From: an uncultured bacterium
GTDB taxonomy: Bacteria > Patescibacteriota > Minisyncoccia > Moranbacterales > GWC2-37-73
Length of the DNA: 10,851 nt
Assembly: GCA_903824515.1 (NCBI GenBank)
Contig: CAIJXA010000039.1
Location: 1-10,851 of the forward strand
Direction: 5' to 3'
Shown: piece after piece, positions 1 through 5,652 of the stretch
How the letters are laid out: each line of letters starts with the position of its first letter
Position numbering within the stretch: the stretch's first letter is position 1
The notes under the pieces: generated by a model
Databases searched by the model: none
What the model saw: the letters and a program-made list of their open reading frames with translations, nothing else
What the model was told of the DNA's origin: nothing
Program-made: the position numbers and the translations under genes

Positions 1-138
1 CCTATCCTTGTCAAAAAGCTCCGCCATTTGTTTTTGCGAAAGCCAAACAGTTTCACCTTCCAGGTTTACTTCAATCTCCGTTCTGCCATCCTCGGTTTTA
101 TAGAGAATTATTTTGTTGTTTGTGTTGTCTTCTTTCAT
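1..138 (-). CDS. rhuM: RhuM-family protein, N-terminal 46 residues (runs off the window)
   Basis: Only the first 46 codons are present; the reading frame is open to base 1. The translation starts MKEDNTNNKIILYKTEDG and continues with EVNLEGETVWLSQKQMAELF. This is the recognisable start of RhuM-family proteins: a short beta-hairpin stretch (I-I-x-Y-x-T-E-D-G), then T-V-W-L-S-Q-x-Q-M-A-E-L-F, the beginning of the putative DNA-binding domain. RhuM was named from Salmonella SPI-3. Relatives are common in accessory islands, often beside restriction-modification genes, and their biochemical role is unsettled. The ATG at 138 was chosen because family members begin just before this motif. No clear Shine-Dalgarno precedes it. 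It lies downstream of the reverse transcriptase on the same strand, but has its own candidate promoter and sits beyond the RT terminator, so separate transcription is likely. The rest of the protein cannot be assessed. Confidence 0.8.
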   Translation of the reverse strand, partial: MKEDNTNNKIILYKTEDGRTEIEVNLEGETVWLSQKQMAELFDKDR

Positions 139-200
139 TTTGTTTTTGTGGTCACAAATTATGACATCTATTTTTGTGTTCCGCTTTATGACTTTATTCA

Positions 201-247
201 CCCCGTTGAATTGCTTTGCACCTCGCAATAACGAGGATTCAACTGGG
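201..247 (-). promoter_or_regulatory. Stem-loop in the rhuM 5' leader
   Basis: An outer helix pairs 201-211 with 237-247 (10 of 11 positions complementary; 204/244 mismatched). An inner 5-bp stem pairs 221-225 with 232-236 around a 6-nt loop. The two helices stack flush on one side and are separated by a 9-nt bulge (212-220) on the other. The element falls inside the predicted ~135-nt untranslated leader of rhuM, about 60 nt before the start codon. It has no U-tract, so it is not a terminator. A role in translation control, or simply a dispersed palindromic repeat, are both possible. Confidence 0.45.
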
Positions 248-279
248 TAAACTTTCTATCTTTCTTCTTCTTTACTGTC

Positions 280-308
280 ATTCTATCACTGATGTTTTAT
301 CACTGCAA
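280..308 (-). promoter_or_regulatory. Candidate promoter of rhuM
   Basis: Read on the minus strand, a -35 box TTGCAG (303-308) and a -10 box TAGAAT (280-285) are separated by exactly 17 bp, and the -10 is preceded by TGA, giving an extended -10 (TGnTAGAAT). Transcription would start near 273. The site lies between the RT terminator and rhuM, which supports independent expression of rhuM. Confidence 0.5.
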
Positions 309-362
309 GACTAGGCTGTGGATAAAGCCTTTTCGGGGCTTGCGAAAAGCAAAAATTTGCAT

Positions 363-393
363 AAAAAAACCTCCGCGTTTCCAAACACGGAGG
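363..393 (-). terminator. Rho-independent terminator of the reverse transcriptase gene
   Basis: On the minus strand an 11-bp stem (370-380 with 383-393; one G-U pair, otherwise Watson-Crick, GC-rich at its base) closes a 2-nt loop as drawn. It is followed directly by seven U residues (363-369). It begins only 2 nt after the RT stop codon, so it almost certainly ends that transcript. Confidence 0.93.
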
Positions 394-395
394 GG

Positions 396-1481
396 TTAAA
401 TTGTAAGATCAATTCCCAAATTCAAAATTTCATTTTTCAGCACTTCGTAGTCACTGCGCAATTTTGCAGGCAAGGTTTCCTTTTGGGCATAGGAGAACAA
501 ACCACGAAGTTTTCCCCAAGCCTCAGGCAGCAAATCATGATTGTTTTCAAAGCACCACTGCGCATGATGAATCGCTTTGCGAAACCTGCGTTTAAATTCA
601 CGCTCATTGTGAATCTCTCCATCATGAATCACCAGTCCCAAGGAGCTAACTGCATTTCCTGAAAACTTTTTTACTCTAAATTCATGAAACTGAAAATTTG
701 GCCAAACTGAATTATTTTTATTGGTTGAGCAAATTTCTCGAAACAATTCTCGCTTCATTTTCCCACTGAAATCATTCTCTGGGATTGAAAAGAAAAGATT
801 GTCGGCATACCTTGTATAACAAACATCTCCAACATCTCTCGCAAACTGCGCCGCATATCTGTCGATAGTATCCACACATATTAGTTCAAAAATGAGTGGG
901 CTCATCGGTGAACCCTGCGTAAGACACCCTTCATACGTTGCAACATCTGCGAGAAAATTTGAAATATACCAGGAAAAGCGAAACCCTTTAAACAAGGCGC
1001 AAACATGCTTCCACTTTACACTTGGAAAAGCATTTTGAATGTCCACCATGAGCAAACATCCGCTATCAAGATGAGTCCGCAAGGCTTGCTCAGTGCTTCC
1101 TCCAGCAAAACCGAAGGAGTACGGACTCCTGGGATATTGCTTTAGAATTTTAGTGTTAATTTGTTTTTGCAGAAATTTGAGCGCCGGTGTCGGAGCCACA
1201 ATTTTACGTTTACCGCCCCCTGTTTTATTCTTAAAATAAACGTTATGCAATTTTTTGCCACGACGAATTGCGAAATAGACTTCGAGCACTTTGTCTGGTT
1301 TGATTTCAAGAAGATTAGCAAGCCAAAGCATGGCATGATATTCTGTCTTGCGAATATAAACACATCTTCTCTCTCCCGCAACTTCAAAAACTAACTGCTG
1401 CCAGTTTTCTCTACGCTCGCCAACAAGGGCCAGCATAAATTCAAAATCATCATAATAATCAAAATAATTATTATTAATCAT
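396..1481 (-). CDS. Retron-like reverse transcriptase with YADN active site
   Basis: This is an RNA-directed DNA polymerase of 361 aa, essentially one RT domain. Residues 50-135 resemble the N-terminal half of retron RTs: LANLLEIKPDKVL, then GGGKRKIVAPTPALKFLQKQI, then a GFAGGST...A..TH segment. Motif A is VDIQNAFPSV (D147), motif B is QGSPMSP (189-195) and motif C is YTRYADNLFFS (222-232). D227 is present, but the next residue is N228 instead of the usual aspartate (codon AAT, 798-800). Residues 281-285 (SLGLV) occupy the place of the retron V-T-G-L block. Motif B has Q-G-x-x-x-S-P, which argues against a diversity-generating retroelement RT. There is no maturase or endonuclease domain, which argues against an intact group II intron protein. 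A strong Shine-Dalgarno fixes the start. The gene has its own promoter, a long structured leader and a terminator. The RT identity is certain; the class, template and activity are inferred. Confidence 0.9.
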   Translation of the reverse strand: MINNNYFDYYDDFEFMLALVGERRENWQQLVFEVAGERRCVYIRKTEYHAMLWLANLLEIKPDKVLEVYFAIRRGKKLHNVYFKNKTGGGKRKIVAPTPALKFLQKQINTKILKQYPRSPYSFGFAGGSTEQALRTHLDSGCLLMVDIQNAFPSVKWKHVCALFKGFRFSWYISNFLADVATYEGCLTQGSPMSPLIFELICVDTIDRYAAQFARDVGDVCYTRYADNLFFSIPENDFSGKMKRELFREICSTNKNNSVWPNFQFHEFRVKKFSGNAVSSLGLVIHDGEIHNEREFKRRFRKAIHHAQWCFENNHDLLPEAWGKLRGLFSYAQKETLPAKLRSDYEVLKNEILNLGIDLTI

Positions 1482-1488
1482 TGAAAAG

Positions 1489-1496
1489 TCCTCCCC
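1489..1496 (-). promoter_or_regulatory. Strong Shine-Dalgarno of the RT gene
   Basis: On the minus strand GGGGAGGA lies 7 nt before the ATG at 1481. It is the only near-perfect Shine-Dalgarno in the window; rpoB, rpoC and the small genes have weak or oddly spaced purine runs. It settles the RT start and hints at a different origin for this gene. Confidence 0.85.
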
Positions 1497-1539
1497 TGTT
1501 TTAGTGAAAATGAAAAATGAAATTTGTTAAAGTTCAAAA

Positions 1540-1669
1540 AGATGACCCCTCACCTGCTGTATTAGCTAGTAAGGGGCAACTAACATGCGCGCTCCCGCCT
1601 TCATTATCCAACCAAAGTCCGCTGGAAAATCTGGGCATTTCTTCTCCGTCAGAGTTCTGACGGTCATCT
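1540..1669 (-). ncRNA. Putative structured RNA upstream of the RT (retron msr-msd or DRT-type RNA candidate)
   Basis: This is the non-coding stretch between the RT promoter and RT gene, read on the minus strand. A closing helix pairs 1662-1669 with 1540-1547 (8 perfect base pairs; 6 if the flanking hairpins form fully). Flush with it on one side is a hairpin at 1646-1663 (7 to 8 bp, tiny loop). Flush on the other side is a hairpin pairing 1569-1576 with 1546-1553 (8 bp including one G-U, 15-nt loop). The remaining 69 nt (1577-1645) form a large internal region. A run of T residues (1536-1540) follows the closing helix, so a short RNA of about 180 nt could end here or read through into the RT. 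Retron RNAs sit in the same position and are closed by a1/a2 repeats. The conserved retron AGC branch-point context next to a1 is not evident, so the class is open. Confidence 0.5.
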
Positions 1670-1724
1670 GTGACGTTAAAGCACAATTTTGCCACAAATA
1701 CACTCAAGCGTCCACGTTACTATT

Positions 1725-1752
1725 AGAGTAGCAAGAGCACAGTAAAAGTCAA
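1725..1752 (-). promoter_or_regulatory. Candidate promoter of the RT cassette
   Basis: On the minus strand, -35 TTGACT (1747-1752) and an extended -10 TGCTACTCT (hexamer TACTCT at 1725-1730) are 16 bp apart. The -10 hexamer is poor (3 of 6 to consensus), but the TG extension and the -35 compensate. Transcription would start near 1718, giving a leader of about 235 nt. It lies just past the rpoC terminator, as expected for an independent unit. Confidence 0.5.
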
Positions 1753-1777
1753 TGCCTCTATATAAATTTCAGTAACC

Positions 1778-1807
1778 AAAAAACGCCCCACCAAAAGTGG
1801 GGCGTTT
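1778..1807 (-). terminator. Rho-independent terminator of rpoBC
   Basis: A perfect 11-bp stem (1781-1791 with 1797-1807) carries a 5-nt loop and is GC-rich in its centre. On the minus strand it runs into six U residues (1778-1783, partly paired). The plus-strand side has only a broken T run, so the main direction is minus. It lies about 140 nt beyond the rpoC stop and isolates the RT cassette from rpoBC transcription. Confidence 0.9.
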
Positions 1808-1819
1808 CTTGTTCCATAC

Positions 1820-1876
1820 TCCCAGTGAAATCCTGCCAGGGCAGGTGTTTTGCTCTGGCAAAACAATTTCACGGGA
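1820..1876. repeat. Palindromic element folding into a three-way junction
   Basis: An outer helix pairs 1820-1831 with 1866-1876 (11 bp with a single bulged A at 1824). Inside are two hairpins: 1832-1837 with 1840-1845 (6 bp, 2-nt loop) and 1847-1853 with 1858-1864 (7 bp, 4-nt loop). The junction has almost no unpaired bases. The element sits in the rpoC 3' region before the terminator. Such compact elements with a CCTGCC..GGCAGG core look like dispersed REP/MITE-type repeats; a related core is at 9434-9454. Copy number cannot be judged here. Confidence 0.6.
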
Positions 1877-1899
1877 TAAACCTGTTAAATTTTTCGTAT

Positions 1900-1928
1900 T
1901 TTCCTAAAAGCTAACGAAGCTAAAAGCT
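1900..1928. repeat. AGCT-type 3'-flanking repeat, copy 1
   Basis: The block at 1909-1928 is 19/20 identical to 9891-9910. In both copies it is preceded by TTTCCTAAAA (1900-1909 and 9875-9884), though copy 2 has 6 extra bases in between. Both copies lie immediately downstream of a minus-strand stop codon (rpoC here, the 85-aa gene at copy 2) and upstream of that gene's terminator. It contains tandem AGCTAAAAGCT-like units. Confidence 0.6.
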
Positions 1929-1945
1929 ATCAGCTAGCAAGGAAA

Positions 1946-4900
1946 CTATTTTCGGTATCCTGTTCCCGCAGGAATGAGGCGTCCGATAATCACATTTTCT
2001 TTCAGACCTCGCAGACGATCATCTTTGCCGGTCACGGCAGCGTTGATCAACACGCGAGCAGTTTCCTGGAAGGAAGCAGCTGAAAGGAAAGATTCGGTTG
2101 AAAGCGCAACTTTCGTGATTCCCATAACGAGCGGCTCACCAGTGGCTTGCTCGCCTTTGTTGACAAGCGCTTCATCATTTGACTCGTTGAACTGATCGCG
2201 CTCAACAATATCGCCAGGCAATAAATCAGTGTCGCCAGCTTCCAAAACTTTAAAGCGAGAAAGCATTTGACGAATAATAACTTCCACGTGCTTGTCATTG
2301 ATTCCCTCACCTTGCGCCGCATAAATTTCCTGGATTTCTCCGATAATATAGCGCTGCAAAGCTTCCCGTCCCATAGTTTCGAAGAGTTTCTTCAAATCAA
2401 TATGACCCTCATTAAATCTAGCTCCTTTACCAACAAGTTGTCCTTTGGAAACAACTAAGGTTGATTCGATAGGCACAGCGTATTCTTTGATTTCACCTTC
2501 CAAAGTTTCAATTTTCAAAGTTACGGTTTTCTTATTTTCCGTGACAATGTCCACCAATTTTCCATCCACATCAGCAATGATTGATTCACCCTTTGGCGGC
2601 CTGCATTCAAAAATTTCTTCCACACGAGGCAAACCTTGAGTAATGTCAGTTCCAGCGACACCTCCAGTATGAAAGGTACGCATGGTCAGCTGGGTTCCAG
2701 GTTCACCGATAGCTTGAGCCGCCACCACTCCGACTGCTTGACCAATAGCCACCAATTCGCTGCGACCAAGATCGATGCCATAGCAAGTTTTGCAAATTCC
2801 GCGTTTGCTTTTGCAAGCCACCACGCTGCGGATTTTGACTTTTTCAACTTGGGCTTTTTCAACGGCAGTGCCTTCCTCTTTGGTCGCCAACGTTCCCGCT
2901 TTGACCAAAACAGCTTTGGTTTTTGGATCAAGCACATCTTCCACCATCACGCGACCTTCAACTCGCACAGCAAAACTTTGACCAATGCGATCTGAATCTT
3001 CGCGATAAAGGAAAGTTCCTTCGGTGTCGCCACAATCTTCTTCGCGCACGATAATGTCTTGAGAAACATCTACCAAGCGACGAGTCAAATATCCAGCCGT
3101 CGCAGTTCGCAGCGCGGTGTCAGCCATACCTTTTCGAGCTCCATGAGTTGAAATGAAATATTCCAACACATTGAAACCTTCTTTGAAGGAGCTTTTTACT
3201 GGCAATTCAATCGTTTCTCCAGTCGGTCCAGCCACCAAGCCTTTCATACCCATCATCTGCACCACCACTGATTCAGATCCACGAGCTTTCGAATGCACCA
3301 TAGTGTAAACAGAACCTTCCTTATCCATGGAAGCCTTCACCGCATCCGCAATGGTGTTTTTGGTTCGGTTCCAAATTTCAATCACGCGATATTTTCTTTC
3401 TTCTTCAGTCAAAAGTCCCATGCCATATTGGCCATTGATCACCAAAACTTCTTCTTCAGCTTTGGTCATCGCAGCAGCTTTTTCAGGTGGCATTTTCAAG
3501 TCGTCCATACCCCAACTAATTCCGGACTTACTTGCCATTTTGAAACCAAGCGCTTTGATACGATCTATGAAAGCAGCCGTTTCCTCTTGTCCTCTGGTTC
3601 GCAAAATTTTGGCCACAAGTTCTTCAACTTCTTTCTTGGTAAGCTCTTCATTCACAAAGCGCAAGTCCTCAGGCAAAATATCATTAAGCATAATTCGACC
3701 AACCGAAGTTTCCACAATCCCATTAATATCAACTTTGATTTTAGCATTAACTGCCACATGATCAAGCTGATAAGCAAGTAGGGCCTCTTCATCAGAAGCA
3801 AAGATTTTACCTTCGCCTTTAACGCCAGCCTTGATATGAGTGATGAAATAAATTCCCAACACAATATCTTTGGATGGAACGGCAATCGGAGCTCCAGAAG
3901 CAGGTTTAAGCAAGTTTTTGGAAGAAAGCATAATATTAGCGCTTTCGCTTCGAGCCTGATCAGTCAGTGGCACATGCACTGCCATCTGATCTCCATCAAA
4001 GTCAGCATTGAAAGCGGCGCACACCATCGGATGAACCTGAATCGCTTTTCCTTCGATTAATACTGGTTGGAAAGCCTGAATAGACAAACGATGAAGAGTT
4101 GGTGCACGATTAAGGAGCACATAGTGATGCTCGATAATTTCATCCAAAATTTCATAAGCTTCTTCAGCTTCAGCGTCAACCATTCGGCCAGCGGTTCGCA
4201 CATTGTGAGCATATTCTTTTTCAATAAGCTTATTGATGATAAATGGTTTGAAAAGTTCCAAAGCCATTTTTTTTGGCAGACCAGCTTGATGAAGTTTCAG
4301 TTGCGGTCCAACCACAATCACACTTCGTCCAGAATAGTCAACACGTTTTCCCAATAAATTCTGGCGAAAACGTCCTTGCTTTCCTTTGAGCGCATCAGCC
4401 AGTGAGCGAAGAGGTCGACGCTGTCCAGTTGAAGCCGCTACAGATGATTGACCTTTACGAGCGCTATTGTCAAAAAGAGCATCCACAGCTTCTTGCAGCA
4501 TACGTTTTTCATTTCGAGTAATCACTTCCGGAGCACCAAGATCAATCAATTTTCGCAAACGATTGTTTCGGTTGATAATACGACGATACAAATCATTCAA
4601 ATCTGAAGTTGCAAAACGTCCTCCATCAAGAGCAACCATTGGACGAAGATCCGGTGGAATGACCGGAATAGCAGTTGGCAACATCCATTCGAGTTGCAAT
4701 TTGGCCTTTTTGAATCCTTGAAAAAGCTTCATTCTCTTGAATAACTTCTTTTTGTCAGCTGTGTCTTCGCTGTCGAGTTCTTTCTTGATTTTCTTGATCA
4801 TTTTTTCAATGTCCATGTTTTCAAGAATATTGCGAACTGCCTCAGCTCCAATTCCAGCTGAAAAAACTTGACCATAACGAGTTGAGAGATTGAAATATTC

Positions 4901-5518
4901 CAATTCAGAAAGAATCTGCATTGGTTTAAGATTTTTCAAATCATCCTTAACTCCCTTATACTGATCTTTAAGTTCATCAAGCATTTTTTCCACGCTGCGA
5001 TCGTTTTCAGTGCTGCCAGATTTGATTTCTTTCTGCTTGGCTTTGTATTCCTGATCGAGTTGTTCAAGCACACGACTGCGAACTTCTTCGTTCACATCTT
5101 TGACAATGTAAGCAGAAAAATAAATCACCTTTTCCATATCCTGCACGCCAATTCCAAGAGCTAGACCAATTTTTGATGGCACGCCGCGCAAAAACCAAAT
5201 GTGCGAAACTGGCACAGCAAGTTTGATGTGACCCATTCTTTCTCTTCGCACAATTGAACGAGTCACTTCGACTCCACACTTGTCGCAAACGATTCCCTTA
5301 TATCTGATGCGTTTGTATTTTCCACAATAACATTCCCAGTCCTTTGAAGGTCCGAAAATCTTTTCACAAAACAAACCGTCTTTTTCATAACGCTGGGTTC
5401 GATAGTTAATGGTTTCTGGCTTGGTGACTTCACCGTGAGACCAATTCATAATGGAATCCGGACTAGCTAGACGCAACCGGACACTATTGAAATCGCTCAC
5501 TTTAGTAATATTTTCCAT
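1946..5518 (-). CDS. rpoC: DNA-directed RNA polymerase subunit beta'
   Basis: This is the largest catalytic subunit of RNA polymerase (1190 aa), close to the length of the Bacillus protein and shorter than the Escherichia coli one, consistent with absence of the large proteobacterial insertion. An N-terminal zinc ribbon has C63, C65, C78 and C81. The catalytic loop NADFDGDQM (504-512) supplies the Mg-binding D506, D508 and D510. The trigger loop region (about 781-818, with THGARKGMADTALRTA) is intact. A second zinc site has C829, C902, C909 and C912. The C-terminal GEPGTQLTMRTFHTGG segment (about 938-953) is typical. It follows rpoB by 134 nt on the same strand and should share its transcript; no convincing separate promoter was seen in the gap. 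The translation start ATG at 5518 gives the usual short N-terminus; a purine-rich run lies about 12 nt upstream, a weakly placed ribosome site. It ends with TAG, then a repeat and a terminator. Confidence 0.99.
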   Translation of the reverse strand: MENITKVSDFNSVRLRLASPDSIMNWSHGEVTKPETINYRTQRYEKDGLFCEKIFGPSKDWECYCGKYKRIRYKGIVCDKCGVEVTRSIVRRERMGHIKLAVPVSHIWFLRGVPSKIGLALGIGVQDMEKVIYFSAYIVKDVNEEVRSRVLEQLDQEYKAKQKEIKSGSTENDRSVEKMLDELKDQYKGVKDDLKNLKPMQILSELEYFNLSTRYGQVFSAGIGAEAVRNILENMDIEKMIKKIKKELDSEDTADKKKLFKRMKLFQGFKKAKLQLEWMLPTAIPVIPPDLRPMVALDGGRFATSDLNDLYRRIINRNNRLRKLIDLGAPEVITRNEKRMLQEAVDALFDNSARKGQSSVAASTGQRRPLRSLADALKGKQGRFRQNLLGKRVDYSGRSVIVVGPQLKLHQAGLPKKMALELFKPFIINKLIEKEYAHNVRTAGRMVDAEAEEAYEILDEIIEHHYVLLNRAPTLHRLSIQAFQPVLIEGKAIQVHPMVCAAFNADFDGDQMAVHVPLTDQARSESANIMLSSKNLLKPASGAPIAVPSKDIVLGIYFITHIKAGVKGEGKIFASDEEALLAYQLDHVAVNAKIKVDINGIVETSVGRIMLNDILPEDLRFVNEELTKKEVEELVAKILRTRGQEETAAFIDRIKALGFKMASKSGISWGMDDLKMPPEKAAAMTKAEEEVLVINGQYGMGLLTEEERKYRVIEIWNRTKNTIADAVKASMDKEGSVYTMVHSKARGSESVVVQMMGMKGLVAGPTGETIELPVKSSFKEGFNVLEYFISTHGARKGMADTALRTATAGYLTRRLVDVSQDIIVREEDCGDTEGTFLYREDSDRIGQSFAVRVEGRVMVEDVLDPKTKAVLVKAGTLATKEEGTAVEKAQVEKVKIRSVVACKSKRGICKTCYGIDLGRSELVAIGQAVGVVAAQAIGEPGTQLTMRTFHTGGVAGTDITQGLPRVEEIFECRPPKGESIIADVDGKLVDIVTENKKTVTLKIETLEGEIKEYAVPIESTLVVSKGQLVGKGARFNEGHIDLKKLFETMGREALQRYIIGEIQEIYAAQGEGINDKHVEVIIRQMLSRFKVLEAGDTDLLPGDIVERDQFNESNDEALVNKGEQATGEPLVMGITKVALSTESFLSAASFQETARVLINAAVTGKDDRLRGLKENVIIGRLIPAGTGYRK

Positions 5519-5540
5519 ATAAAGTTTTCTTCCTTATCTT

Positions 5541-5586
5541 CTTCTCCTTCCTAAGGAGAAGGTGCCCGTAGGGCGGATGAGGTTGG
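5541..5586. repeat. Palindromic repeat in the rpoB-rpoC gap
   Basis: A 9-bp stem (5541-5549 with 5553-5561, 3-nt loop) is followed at once by a 4-bp stem (5564-5567 with 5571-5574, 3-nt loop) and a GGATGAGG tail. This arrangement matches, from memory, a very widespread bacterial intergenic repeat with a TCTCC..GGAGA stem and a GCCC..GGGC core ending in (G)GATGAGG. It lies inside the rpoBC transcript, about 22 nt before rpoC, so it may affect translation or differential stability. Confidence 0.6.
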
Positions 5587-5633
5587 TTTTAGATTTTTAT
5601 TACAAAGATTAAATGATTTATTGATTATAATCT

Positions 5634-5649
5634 GTCACTCTTGAGTGAC
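5634..5649 (-). promoter_or_regulatory. Short hairpin just after rpoB
   Basis: Perfect 7-bp inverted repeat (5634-5640 with 5643-5649) and a 2-nt centre, 3 nt beyond the rpoB stop. No U-tract follows on the minus strand, so it is unlikely to terminate transcription. It may be an RNA processing or stabilising hairpin between rpoB and rpoC. Confidence 0.4.
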
Positions 5650-5652
5650 GGG

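Noticed and set aside
28..231. Plus-strand open frame of 67 codons
   Set aside because: It is antisense to the RhuM N-terminus and its leader, has a Phe/Val-rich composition typical of a shadow frame, and has no ribosome site.
322..350. Inverted repeat 329-335 with 343-349 as a second terminator
   Set aside because: The 7-bp stem has no U-tract on either strand and lies beyond the much stronger RT terminator.
318..662. Plus-strand frame of 114 codons opposite the RT C-terminus
   Set aside because: It covers the RT terminator and RT coding sequence in antisense. No recognisable domain and no ribosome site.
396..1481. Diversity-generating retroelement
   Set aside because: The RT has Q-G-x-x-x-S-P in motif B, there is no accessory avd-type gene, and no template/variable repeat pair was seen in the window.
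396..1481. Group II intron
   Set aside because: No maturase domain or endonuclease in the RT, and no domain V-like hairpin recognised downstream before the terminator.
3293..3781. Long plus-strand frames of 144 and 162 codons inside rpoC
   Set aside because: They are shadows of the highly conserved rpoC frame with low-complexity Ser/Phe/His composition.
5587..5633. Internal rpoC promoter from a TATAAT-like sequence
   Set aside because: No acceptable -35 box at 16-18 bp. The AT-rich match alone is weak.
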